Assembly (NCBI RefSeq): GCF_016901035.1
Contig: NZ_JAFEUF010000052.1
Span: 3,369-35,989 of the forward strand
Direction of reading: 5' to 3'
From: Streptomyces durocortorensis
GTDB taxonomy: Bacteria; Actinomycetota; Actinomycetes; Streptomycetales; Streptomycetaceae
Length of the DNA: 32,621 nucleotides
Of this stretch, positions 1-7,383 are shown one piece after another; positions within the stretch are counted from its first letter, which is position 1, and the number at the start of each line of letters is the position of its first letter. The notes under the pieces were generated by a model. It was not told where the DNA came from. It saw only the letters and a program-made list of their open reading frames with translations, and did no database searches. The position numbers were made by a program, and so were the translations under genes.

Positions 1-84
1 GGGGCGGCCGCCGGGGGGGGGGGGGCGGCCCGGCCGGCGCCCCCCCCCCCCGCCCCCCCCCCCCCCCCCCCCGCCCCCGGGGGC
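1..84. other. G/C homopolymer-rich edge sequence
   Basis: The first 84 bases are almost only long runs of G and C, with no coding signal. The last part (73-84) is a perfect GCCCCC/GGGGGC palindrome that could be the remains of a terminator for the minus-strand terD gene. The long C runs look more like a low-quality contig end than genuine genome sequence. Confidence 0.5.
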
Positions 85-118
85 TCCGGTGAAACTGGTG
101 TGCGCTCGGGGCGAGGCG

Positions 119-694
119 TCAGAGGTTGACGCCGAAGTCCTGGGCGATGCCGCGCAGACCGGAGGCGTACCCCTGGCCGACCGCGCGGAACTTCCACTCT
201 GCGCCGTTGCGGTAGAGCTCGCCGAAGACCATGGCGGTCTCGGTGGCGGCGTCCTCGCTGAGGTCGTAGCGGGCGATCTCGGTGCCGCCGGCCTGGTTGA
301 CCACGCGGATGAACGCGTTGCGGACCTGGCCGAAGTTCTGGCTGCGGGTCTCGGCGTCGTAGATGGAGACCGGGAAGACGATCTTGTCCACGTCGGCCGG
401 CAGGCCCGCCAGGTTGACGTTGATCTGCTCGTCGTCGCCCTCGCCCTCACCCGTGACGTTGTCACCGGTGTGCACGATGGTCTGGTCCGGCGTCGACTTG
501 TTGTTGAAGAAGACGAAGTGACCGTCCGAGACGACCTTCCCCGTCGGGTTGACCGCGATCGCCGAGGCGTCGAGGTCGAAGTCGGTGCCGGTGGTGGTGC
601 GGACGTCCCAGCCGAGGCCGACCGTGACGGCGGTAAGGCCCGGTGCCTCCTTGGTGAGCGAGACGTTGCCGCCCTTGGACAGGCTTACTGCCAT
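119..694 (-). CDS. terD: TerD family protein (tellurium resistance/stress)
   Basis: A 191-residue protein that is one complete TerD domain. It opens with the typical [13 protein letters not shown] start and has the conserved GLGWD and DFDLDAS segments (about residues 27-45), acidic residues that bind calcium in this family. The FVFFNNK and [10 protein letters not shown] segments follow, with a C-terminal RAVGQGY..GL..IA.DFGV. TerD proteins are cytoplasmic Ca2+-binding proteins linked to tellurite resistance and general stress. In Streptomyces they occur in many copies and affect differentiation. AAAGGGAC lies just upstream of the ATG. It is divergent from arfB across 184 bp. No other ter gene is in view, so a single stand-alone copy is likely. 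Family assignment is very secure; the physiological role is inferred. Confidence 0.95.
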   Translation of the reverse strand: MAVSLSKGGNVSLTKEAPGLTAVTVGLGWDVRTTTGTDFDLDASAIAVNPTGKVVSDGHFVFFNNKSTPDQTIVHTGDNVTGEGEGDDEQINVNLAGLPADVDKIVFPVSIYDAETRSQNFGQVRNAFIRVVNQAGGTEIARYDLSEDAATETAMVFGELYRNGAEWKFRAVGQGYASGLRGIAQDFGVNL

Positions 695-878
695 GGGAAG
701 TCCCTTTCCTCGTCGTGTGCGGGCTTCGTGCCATCACGAAAGCTACCGTCACCCGTCCTAACGCAAGCAGCAGACCATGAGGTTCCTGGTCCCTTTACTT
801 TCTTTACGAACTTCCTTCGGACGAGGGGAGGCGGAGCGGTGCAAAAGAAGGTGACGGGCGGGGTGCGGGGGAGGGACC

Positions 879-1313
879 ATGGGTGTCATGTCCGGGCCCT
901 ATGTCATCCGCGGCTCGGTCTCCCTCCCGGAGGCCGAGCTCATGTGGCGTTTCTCGCGGTCCTCCGGGCCCGGCGGCCAGCACGTCAACACCAGCGACTC
1001 CCAGGTGGAGCTGCGCTTCGACCTGGCGGCGACCGACGCGCTCCCCGAGGTGTGGAAGGCGCGGGCGCTGGAGCGGCTCGCGGGCCGGCTGGTGGGCGGG
1101 GTGGTCTCCGTACGGGCCTCCGAGCACCGCTCCCAGTGGCGCAACCGCGAGACGGCCGCCGTGCGGCTCGCCGCCCTCCTGGCCGAGGCGACCGCACCGC
1201 CGCCCAAGCCCCGGATCAAGCGGAAGATCCCGCGCGGGATCAACGAGCGCAGGCTGCGCGAGAAGAAGCAGCGCGGCGACACCAAGCGCGGGCGCTCCGG
1301 CCGCGACTGGTAG
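879..1313 (+). CDS. arfB: Peptidyl-tRNA hydrolase ArfB (ribosome rescue)
   Basis: A 144-residue protein of the ArfB/YaeJ group of class I release-factor-like hydrolases. These release the nascent peptide from ribosomes stalled without a stop codon. The catalytic GGQ is at residues 32-34 within SSGPGGQHVN. The C-terminal tail (about residues 105-144) is rich in Lys and Arg (KPRIKRKIP, LREKKQRGDTKRGRSGR), matching the tail that enters the empty mRNA channel. The length fits the family. GGGGGAGGGACC before the ATG is a good ribosome-binding site; an internal ATG at 888 is a possible alternative. The codon-recognition domain of RF1/RF2 is absent, as expected. It is divergent from terD and convergent with the flavin reductase. 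Confidence 0.93.
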   Translation: MGVMSGPYVIRGSVSLPEAELMWRFSRSSGPGGQHVNTSDSQVELRFDLAATDALPEVWKARALERLAGRLVGGVVSVRASEHRSQWRNRETAAVRLAALLAEATAPPPKPRIKRKIPRGINERRLREKKQRGDTKRGRSGRDW

Positions 1314-1388
1314 CCCCCGCGGCGAGTGGCCAAGGGCGGGACGGGCAGGTGGCGGGCGCCCCGGGCGTACGAGGGCGGGGGCGGGGCG

Positions 1389-1952
1389 TCAGCCCAGCTG
1401 CCGGTAGCGCCCCTTGAAGTACGTCAGCGGGTCGCCCTCCGGGCTCGGCAGCTCCGCCGTGAGCACCCGCCCGATCACCAGGGTGTGGTCCCCGGCCACC
1501 ACGCGCTGTTCGGTGCGGCACTCCAGCGTCGCCAGCGCCCCGCCGATCAGCGGAGCGTGCGTCACCTCGCCCCGTACGTACGCGACGTCCTCGAACAGCA
1601 GCCGGTCGCTGATCCGGCCCTTCATGGCGAACCGGCCCGCGATGTGCCGCTGGCTCGCGGCCAGGACGGAGACCGCCCACAGCGGCTGCTCGTCCAGCAG
1701 GTCGTCCATCCGGGAGCCGTTGCGCAGGCTCACCATCACCAGGGGCGGTTCCAGGGACACGGACATGAAGGCGGTCGCCGTCATGCCCACGTCCTCGCCC
1801 CGGCCGTCCTCGTCGAGGGGCGGCTCCTGGGCGGTGACCAGCACCACCCCGGCGGCCAGCCGCGCGAGGGCGGCGCGGAACTCGTCGTTGCTCACTCCCT
1901 CAGCATGAGGGACGGTCTCGGGGCGCGGGGTGGGGGGCTTCGTCTGGAGCAC
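1389..1952 (-). CDS. Flavin reductase family protein
   Basis: A 187-residue protein with a flavin reductase-like (split-barrel FMN-binding) domain. It has GVVLVTAQEP near residue 34, MTATAFMSVSLEPPLVMVSL at about 57-76, and the C-terminal DHTLVIGRVL with a final PLTYFKGRYRQLG. Such proteins reduce FMN or FAD with NAD(P)H, often supplying a two-component monooxygenase, and some bind flavin for other uses. No oxygenase partner is adjacent, so its client is unknown. The GTG at 1952 is used because the N-terminal extension before VSNDEFRAAL resembles homologues as I recall them. GTG 1895 is the alternative, with GAGGGA almost touching it. It is convergent with arfB and divergent from cdgB. Confidence 0.85.
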   Translation of the reverse strand: MLQTKPPTPRPETVPHAEGVSNDEFRAALARLAAGVVLVTAQEPPLDEDGRGEDVGMTATAFMSVSLEPPLVMVSLRNGSRMDDLLDEQPLWAVSVLAASQRHIAGRFAMKGRISDRLLFEDVAYVRGEVTHAPLIGGALATLECRTEQRVVAGDHTLVIGRVLTAELPSPEGDPLTYFKGRYRQLG

Positions 1953-2280
1953 ACCCCGACGCTAACGGCGGGGCCGGGCGGCCGCATCGGGCCAGGGGAC
2001 CAGGCGGGTCCTAGGACCCCGGAAGGGGAACGGGCGAGAGGGGGCGTGCGCGGGCGCACACAACGGGAATCCGTTCCTCCCGGTGACCACCGAACGATCG
2101 GCGTCGCCGTGCGTCACCGCCACCACCTGGGCATCTGTTGTGACTTGAGTCACAGAGTCCATTTTCTGCTGACCCTGTGTACCGGGTGCACAGCTCACTG
2201 TGATTCAGTGGCCGTGACACTGCAACAAGTACGTCGATATGAAACCTGGAGTTGCTGTCGAGGTCCCGGGGGTGCGAGCG
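1953..2280. promoter_or_regulatory. Divergent intergenic region with palindromes upstream of cdgB
   Basis: This 328-bp stretch has no credible gene and drops in G+C toward cdgB. It holds a perfect palindrome GTGACT-TG-AGTCAC (2140-2153), a BldD-like box (2170-2182), a short palindrome TCAC-T-GTGA (2195-2203) and a weaker BldD-like sequence (2215-2227). The cluster suggests several regulators act on cdgB. An upstream ATG at 2239 would add 14 residues to CdgB but lacks a ribosome-binding site. Confidence 0.6.
2170..2182. promoter_or_regulatory. BldD-like operator upstream of cdgB
   Basis: TGACCCTGTGTAC matches the BldD consensus TNACNC(A/T)GNGTNA at every fixed position except the last. BldD with bound c-di-GMP is known to repress cdgB in S. 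coelicolor, so a site here is expected from family knowledge. A second sequence at 2215-2227 (TGACACTGCAACA) matches at 7 of 9 fixed positions and is less convincing. Confidence 0.6.
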
Positions 2281-3936
2281 ATGGAGGCCGAGTCGGAGCC
2301 CTACGTCCGCCTTGCGACCATGCGGCAGCTGCATCAGGCCGTCGCTGATCTCAACACGGCGCGGAGTCTGGCGGACACGCTGCAGACCGTGGCCGACGGA
2401 ATCGTCGCCGGTCTCGGCTACGAGCTGGGCTGCGTCAACCTGGTCCGGCCGGACGGCGACCTCGTCATCGCCGCCTTCGCGGGCAACGCCGCCGCCGAGG
2501 CCCTGATCACCGGCCGCGTCGGCTCCCGCGCCTCCTGGGAACGCCGGCTCTCCATGGGCGAGGCCTGGGACGACCTCCGGTTCATCCCGCACACCGAGGG
2601 CTGGGTCCTCCTCGACGACGACGTACCGCAGTGGCACACCGAGGGGCCCGAACCCCGGTTCGAGGACGAGTGGCACCCGCTCGACCGGCTCTACGCCCCG
2701 ATGTACGCGTCCGGCAGCGGCCGGGACCTCCTCGGGGTCATATCCGTCGACCGGCCGCGCAACGGACGACGCCCCGGCGCATGGGGGCGCGAAGCGCTCC
2801 AGATGTACGCCTCCCAGGCCGCCATCGCCATCAGCAACGCCCGTCTGCGGGCCAACATGCAGCGCGCGCTGGTCCGCCTGGAGCGCGAGCAGCAGGCACT
2901 GCGGGCCAGCGAGGAGTCGTTCCGGCAGGCCTTCGAGTACGCGCCCAGCGGCATGGCCATCGCCGAGATGGGCGGCGACCAGCACGGCCGGCTGCTGCGC
3001 ACCAACGACGCCCTGTGCCGACTGCTCGGCCGCCCCGCCTCCGTGCTGCGCCGCTACTCCTTCGCCGACCTGGTCCACCCCGAGGACATCGGCACCCTGC
3101 TGCGCACCTCCGCCGAGGGCGGCCGGGCCGAGCTGCGCCTCAGCCGCCGGGACGGCACGTACCTCTGGGTCTCGCTGCGCAACTCCGTCGTCGCGGACAC
3201 CGCGGACGGGCCGCGCTTCCTGCTCACCCATGTCGAGGACATAGAGGAGCGCAAGCGCCATGAGCTGAACCTCGCCCACCGGGCCTCGCACGACGCGCTG
3301 ACCGGGCTGCCCAACAGCGCCGAGCTGAAGGCGCGGCTCTCCGCCCGGATCTGCGAGCGGCCGCACTCCCCGGCCGCCACCGCGATCGAGGCGCTGGACG
3401 CGGCGTACGGGGACGTCGAGTCCTCCCTCACCCACGGCTACCAGCCCGACGGCTACGAGGGCGAGGCGGTCCCCGGCGGCGGGCCCTTCGACCACCATGT
3501 GCACACGGTGGCCCCGGACCCGGAGCACGACGACGGGACGAAGGGGCTCGCGGTCCTCTTCTGCGACCTCGACGGTTTCAAGTCCATCAACGACCGCTTC
3601 GGGCACCACACCGGCGACGCCGTGCTCATCGAGGTCGCCCGGCGGCTGAGCACCTGTGTGCGGGACGGTGACACCGTCGCCCGGCTCGGGGGTGACGAAT
3701 TCGTCGTTCTCGCCGACGGCCTCGGAGCGGCGGACGCCGCTGACCTGGCCGTTCGTCTGCGAAATGCCATCATTCCGCCCATAAGGGTCGATGGTCGCGC
3801 GGTCCGGGTCGGGGCGAGTTTCGGCATCGGCTGGGCCGAGTGCGGCATGAGCGTCGAAGAGGTCCTGCGCTCCGCCGACCAGCGGATGTATGTCGAAAAA
3901 CGCTCCCGGTCGAAGGTTCACCGCAGGGCCGGATGA
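2281..3936 (+). CDS. cdgB: GAF-PAS-GGDEF diguanylate cyclase (CdgB-like)
   Basis: A 551-residue soluble signalling protein making c-di-GMP from two GTP. Domains in order: GAF (about 15-190), PAS (about 215-325, from FRQAFEYAPSGMAIAEM to THVEDIEERKR), and GGDEF (about 330-545). The catalytic GGDEF motif is intact at about residues 470-474. RDGD lies exactly five residues before it, a complete RxxD inhibitory site, so product feedback is expected. A roughly 60-residue acidic, His-containing insert (about 365-425) sits inside the GGDEF domain after ALTGLPNSAEL. No EAL domain is present. The domain order and sequence match S. coelicolor CdgB, which acts on development through c-di-GMP and BldD. 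The ATG at 2281 has GGGGG 8 nt upstream; ATG 2239 in the same frame is the alternative. Confidence 0.92.
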   Translation: MEAESEPYVRLATMRQLHQAVADLNTARSLADTLQTVADGIVAGLGYELGCVNLVRPDGDLVIAAFAGNAAAEALITGRVGSRASWERRLSMGEAWDDLRFIPHTEGWVLLDDDVPQWHTEGPEPRFEDEWHPLDRLYAPMYASGSGRDLLGVISVDRPRNGRRPGAWGREALQMYASQAAIAISNARLRANMQRALVRLEREQQALRASEESFRQAFEYAPSGMAIAEMGGDQHGRLLRTNDALCRLLGRPASVLRRYSFADLVHPEDIGTLLRTSAEGGRAELRLSRRDGTYLWVSLRNSVVADTADGPRFLLTHVEDIEERKRHELNLAHRASHDALTGLPNSAELKARLSARICERPHSPAATAIEALDAAYGDVESSLTHGYQPDGYEGEAVPGGGPFDHHVHTVAPDPEHDDGTKGLAVLFCDLDGFKSINDRFGHHTGDAVLIEVARRLSTCVRDGDTVARLGGDEFVVLADGLGAADAADLAVRLRNAIIPPIRVDGRAVRVGASFGIGWAECGMSVEEVLRSADQRMYVEKRSRSKVHRRAG

Positions 3937-4028
3937 CGTTCACGGACCGTTCCTCCCCCTACCCCGTACCTGTTCCCCGGGGCCCGTCCCGGTGGGTGAT
4001 CGCAATTCGGGGGCTGCTCCGTTCGAGG

Positions 4029-4034
4029 TAGGCT
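4029..4034 (+). promoter_or_regulatory. Putative -10 element for the downstream membrane-protein gene
   Basis: TAGGCT has the TAnnnT form of a vegetative sigma (HrdB) -10 box. It lies 46 nt before the chosen ATG at 4081, leaving a leader of about 40 nt with a GGTGAGGAG ribosome-binding site. No good -35 hexamer is visible. Confidence 0.35.
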
Positions 4035-4080
4035 CGGCCGGTCGGCGACGGCTGGCGAGATGGTGAGGAGTGACCCAGGG

Positions 4081-5079
4081 ATGACGGCCGGAAACAACGG
4101 CGCGAGCAAGCCCGAGGACGACGATCCGTTCGGCTATCTGTACGCGGACGGACAGGCGGCAGGCGCCCAGGCGCCCGGCCAGGGCGGCTACGGCTACCCG
4201 GGTCCGGCCACGCAGCCGGGCGTGCCCAGAACGTCCTACAACCAGGTGCGTGCCGTCGGCGAGCGCCAGTACGGCCAGCAGCAGGGCGGGTACGGCTACC
4301 CGCCCCAGCAGGCGTACGGCCAGCCCGCGCAGCAGTACAACCGGCCGAACCCGCAGTACGCGGCCCCCGAGACCTACCCCGGCGGCGCGTCCCACGGGCA
4401 GCCTCCGGCCCAGGGCGGCCACGGTGGCGGAGGCACGGGCCGCGGCGGCCCGAACACGAAGGCGCTCCTGATCGCGGCGGTCGCCGTGGTCGCGGTCGTC
4501 CTCATCGGCATCGGCGCCGCCCTGCTCACGGGCGACGACGGCGACAAGGACGACAAGAAGAACGAGGCGTCGTCCTCGGAGGGCCCCGCCGGCGAGGTCG
4601 AGGAGTCGAAGAAGCCGGAGGAGAAGCCGAAGGAGACCCCGAAGCCGGTCGAGCTGCCGAAGCAGGACGCGGCGACGCTGACGCTGGGCGGCACGGCGGC
4701 CCTGGACTCCACGGTGAAGGGCGCCAAGGGCGCGAACGGCAACTACATCAACCTGAACGAGGTAGGCCGGTCGGCCACCTGGTCGGTGGAGGTGCCCGAG
4801 GCCGGCGCGTACACCCTGTACGTGACCTACGGCGTGCCCGGCAAGGACGCGAAGACGACCCTGACGGTCAACGACCAGGAGCCCCGCTCCATCAACATGA
4901 AGAACTTCGCGCAGGCCGAAGAGGGCGACCTGGAGAAGGGCTGGACGAACACCTACGCGTACGTCCAGCTCGACAAGGGCGCCAACACCCTCAAGCTGTC
5001 CTGCGAGGAAGGCGACCAGTGCGACGCCAACCTCGACCAGCTGGAGCTGAAGGCGGGCCACATCCAGAAGAACGGCTGA
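4081..5079 (+). CDS. Single-pass membrane protein with C-terminal carbohydrate-binding-like domain
   Basis: A 332-residue protein in three parts. Residues 1-126 are a disordered cytoplasmic segment rich in Gly, Gln, Pro and Tyr (repeated GGYGYP, QQAYGQP). One hydrophobic span follows at about 127-150. Outside comes an acidic/Lys/Pro linker (KKPEEKPKETPKPVELPK), then a beta-rich domain (about 195-330). That domain resembles CBM6/CBM35-like modules: GGTAALDSTVKG, ATWSVEVPEAGAYTLYVTY, NTYAYVQLDKGANTLKLSCE, NLDQLEL. It has two Cys (in SCEEGDQC) that may pair. Topology predicts an anchored surface protein binding a sugar polymer; the ligand is unknown. ATG 4081 is chosen for the GAGGAG upstream; ATG 4060 is an alternative. 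It is followed by a bidirectional terminator. Confidence 0.75.
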   Translation: MTAGNNGASKPEDDDPFGYLYADGQAAGAQAPGQGGYGYPGPATQPGVPRTSYNQVRAVGERQYGQQQGGYGYPPQQAYGQPAQQYNRPNPQYAAPETYPGGASHGQPPAQGGHGGGGTGRGGPNTKALLIAAVAVVAVVLIGIGAALLTGDDGDKDDKKNEASSSEGPAGEVEESKKPEEKPKETPKPVELPKQDAATLTLGGTAALDSTVKGAKGANGNYINLNEVGRSATWSVEVPEAGAYTLYVTYGVPGKDAKTTLTVNDQEPRSINMKNFAQAEEGDLEKGWTNTYAYVQLDKGANTLKLSCEEGDQCDANLDQLELKAGHIQKNG

Positions 5080-5097
5080 CGGCCGCTCCCTCCGCTC

Positions 5098-5130
5098 ACG
5101 CCCTGATCACCGGTCCGGTGGTCAGGGCGT
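5098..5130. terminator. Bidirectional terminator between convergent genes
   Basis: ACGCCCTGATCACCGG and its complement form a 16-bp stem with one T:G wobble and a single unpaired base at the centre. It lies between the stop of the membrane-protein gene and the pfkB-family gene, and includes the pfkB stop codon (5122-5124). It can end transcription from both sides. Confidence 0.75.
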
Positions 5131-6048
5131 CGGCGTGTACGGCTCCACCGTGACGCGCGGCAGCAGCTCCGCGTAGGCCGCCGCGTCGAACTCGCCGGCC
5201 GTCGGGGCCAGCACCGTCGCCGTCGACAGGGCCACCGCCCGGGCCAGCCGCTCCGGCCAGGGCAGCCCCTCGGCCAGGGCGGACAGCAGCCCGGCGACGG
5301 CGGAGTCGCCCGCGCCGGTCGGGTTGCCGCGCACAGGGGCGGGCGGGGCGGCCCGCCAGACGCCGTCCGGGGTGAGCGCGAGCACGCCCTCCGGGCCGAG
5401 CGAGGCGATCACCGCGTGGGCCCCCCGGCGGCGGGCGTCGCCGGCAGCGCGCAGCGGGTCGCGGGAGCCGGTCAGCTGCGCCAGCTCCTCGGCGTTCGGC
5501 TTGACCAGGTCGGGGCGGGCGGCGATGCCCCGGCGCAGCGGTTCGCCGCTGGTGTCCAGCAGCACGGGTACGGCGGCGGCGCGGGCGATCCGGACCAGTT
5601 CGGCGTACGCCCCGACATGGATGCCGGGCGGCAGGGAGCCGCAGAGCGCGACCGCGTCGGCCCCGGCGACCAGCTCCTCGTACGTCCCCAGGAAGGCGGC
5701 CCATTCGGCGGGGCTGACCTGCGGTCCGGGTTCGTTGAGCTGGGTGGTGTCTCCGGTCGAGCGGTCGGTGATCGCGAGGGTGCGGCGGGTGTTCTCGGCG
5801 ACGGTCACGAGGGCATCGCGCGGCGGGAGCGGGGCGAGGAGGCCGCGCAGGACGCCTCCGGTCGCGCCGCCGACGAAGCCGGTGACGACGGCGTCGTGGC
5901 CCAGCGCCCCCAGCACCCGGGCGACGTTGAGCCCCTTGCCGCCGGGGCGCTCGGTGACCTCGCCGACCCGGTGGCTGCCGTGCGGGACGAGCGCGTCGAC
6001 GGTGTACGTCACGTCGAGCGCGGTGTTCAGGGTGACGGTCAGGATCAC
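5122..6048 (-). CDS. PfkB-family hexose kinase (1-phosphofructokinase-like)
   Basis: A 308-residue ribokinase-fold sugar kinase. It begins ILTVTLNTALDVTY, typical of the 1-phosphofructokinase/tagatose-6-phosphate kinase subgroup. It has the N-terminal signature with GGKGLNVARVLGALG (about residues 38-52) and the C-terminal ATP/anion-hole signature GNPTGAGDSAVAGLL with its catalytic Asp. It probably phosphorylates a sugar phosphate, with the exact substrate unknown. It lies downstream of nagA on the same strand, but a strong hairpin (6130-6175) separates them, so it is probably transcribed separately. The GTG at 6048 is chosen because GGGAGGGAC precedes it and the family begins here; the frame runs 20 residues further upstream. 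A role in amino-sugar or related sugar use is inferred from position only. Confidence 0.85.
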   Translation of the reverse strand: MILTVTLNTALDVTYTVDALVPHGSHRVGEVTERPGGKGLNVARVLGALGHDAVVTGFVGGATGGVLRGLLAPLPPRDALVTVAENTRRTLAITDRSTGDTTQLNEPGPQVSPAEWAAFLGTYEELVAGADAVALCGSLPPGIHVGAYAELVRIARAAAVPVLLDTSGEPLRRGIAARPDLVKPNAEELAQLTGSRDPLRAAGDARRRGAHAVIASLGPEGVLALTPDGVWRAAPPAPVRGNPTGAGDSAVAGLLSALAEGLPWPERLARAVALSTATVLAPTAGEFDAAAYAELLPRVTVEPYTPTP

Positions 6049-6129
6049 CTGGTCCGGTCCCTCCCTCGTTGCGTGGCCCCAGCGGTGCACGCCTGCCGCT
6101 CGCGGCACGCGATGCCGATGATCATGTCA

Positions 6130-6175
6130 AAGCGATGGCGGTCGGCCCAGTCCCGGGCGCCGACCGCCATCGCTT
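6130..6175 (-). terminator. Strong hairpin terminator after nagA
   Basis: A perfect 17-bp stem (6130-6146 with 6159-6175) and a 12-base loop lie 50 bp past the nagA stop. On the minus strand TTTGACAT follows. It should end the nagK-nagA transcript before the pfkB-family gene. Confidence 0.8.
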
Positions 6176-6186
6176 CGTTACGTGTT

Positions 6187-6230
6187 CAACGGCCCGGAGG
6201 CCTCGGTTCCAACGGCCCGGGGGCCTCAGG
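6187..6230. repeat. Tandem near-repeat at the nagA 3' end
   Basis: CAACGGCCCGGAGGCCTC at 6187 recurs 23 bases on at 6210 with one mismatch in 18. Each copy holds a GGCC/GGCC palindrome. It overlaps the last codons of nagA and ends just before the terminator hairpin. It may be a local duplication with no function. Confidence 0.5.
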
Positions 6231-7383
6231 CCGTCTTCGGCTCGATGATCCACTCGCCCCGGCGCATGACGCCCTTCAGGACGAAGTCCTCGTCGAGCAC
6301 CACCAGGTCGGCGTCCTTGCCCGCATCCAGCGAGCCGACCCGGTCGTAGACGCCGAGCAGCCGCGCCGGGTTGGCGGAGATGGACCGGACGACATCCTCG
6401 ACGGGGATCTCGTCGAGGGTGACCGCCCGGCGGAACGCGGTGTCCAGGGTGAGGGTCGAGCCCGCGATCGAGCCGCCCTCCACCAGCCGGGCGACGCCGT
6501 CCTTGACCTCGACCGCGAGCGGCCCGAGGTCGTAGGAGCCGTCGCCGAAACCGGCCGCGTCCATCGCGTCGGTGATCAGCGCGACCCGGCCCGCGCCCTT
6601 GTGGCGGTAGGCCAGCTCCAGGACCGCCGGGTGCAGATGCGTACCGTCGTTGATCAGCTCGACGGTGATCCGGTCGTCCTCCAGGAGGGCGGCGATCGGG
6701 CCGGGCTCGCGGTGGGCGAGCGGCGGCATCGCGTTGAACAGGTGCGTGGCGACGGTCGCGCCCGCGTCGATGGCCTCCACCGTCTGCTCGTACGTCGCGT
6801 CCGTGTGGCCGATGGCGGCGATGACCCCCAGCTCGGCGAGCAGCCGCACGGAGTCGAGGCCGCCGGGCAGTTCGGTGGCGAGGGTGACCATCCGGGCGGT
6901 GCCGCGCCCGGCGTCGACCAGCTTGCGGACCTCGGTCGGGTCCGGGTAGCGCAGCAGCTGCTCGCTGTGGGCGCCCTTGCGGCACGGCGAGATGAAGGGG
7001 CCCTCGAAGTGGATCCCGGCCAGGTCGCCCTGCTCGACCAGCTCGGACAGCTCGCCCGCGCGCCGGGCGAGGAAGTCCATCTCGCCGGTGACGGTGGAGG
7101 CGACCATCGTGGTGGTGCCGTGCTCGCGGTGCGTACGGATGCCGGTGAGGACCTCGTCCACGGTGCCGGAGGTGAAGGACGCCCCGCCGCCGCCGTGGTT
7201 GTGCATGTCCACGAAGCCGGGGACCACCCAGTGGCCCGAGAGGTCGACGACCCGGGCGCCCTCGGGTGCGGAGGCGGCGATACGGGCGCCCTCGACGGTC
7301 ACCCGGCCGTTCTCGACCGTGCCGGTGGGGAGCACCACCCGGGCGCCGGCGAGAACGGTGCTGTCTGCTGCGCGTGGGGCCAT
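6226..7383 (-). CDS. nagA: N-acetylglucosamine-6-phosphate deacetylase
   Basis: A 385-residue amidohydrolase that converts GlcNAc-6-phosphate to glucosamine-6-phosphate and acetate. Visible marks are the metal motif in VVPGFVDMHNHGGGG (about residues 50-64), HFEGPFIS with the metal-binding Glu, the two His-containing segments IGHTDATYEQ and THLFNAMPPL, and the catalytic Asp in ITDAMDAAG. The length fits the family. The ATG at 7383 overlaps the nagK stop as TGATG, so the two are translationally coupled. The frame extends 19 codons upstream into nagK, but that part is not NagA-like. With NagK it feeds amino sugars into central metabolism. This pair is under DasR control in S. coelicolor. Confidence 0.97.
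   Translation of the reverse strand: MAPRAADSTVLAGARVVLPTGTVENGRVTVEGARIAASAPEGARVVDLSGHWVVPGFVDMHNHGGGGASFTSGTVDEVLTGIRTHREHGTTTMVASTVTGEMDFLARRAGELSELVEQGDLAGIHFEGPFISPCRKGAHSEQLLRYPDPTEVRKLVDAGRGTARMVTLATELPGGLDSVRLLAELGVIAAIGHTDATYEQTVEAIDAGATVATHLFNAMPPLAHREPGPIAALLEDDRITVELINDGTHLHPAVLELAYRHKGAGRVALITDAMDAAGFGDGSYDLGPLAVEVKDGVARLVEGGSIAGSTLTLDTAFRRAVTLDEIPVEDVVRSISANPARLLGVYDRVGSLDAGKDADLVVLDEDFVLKGVMRRGEWIIEPKTA

Noticed and set aside
2011..3921. A 636-codon minus-strand frame opposite cdgB
   Set aside because: Antisense to the diguanylate cyclase with its intact GGDEF motif; no plausible protein features.
6047..6062. dre-like sequence over the pfkB-family start codon
   Set aside because: Only about 10 of 16 positions match and symmetry is poor; not reported as a DasR site.
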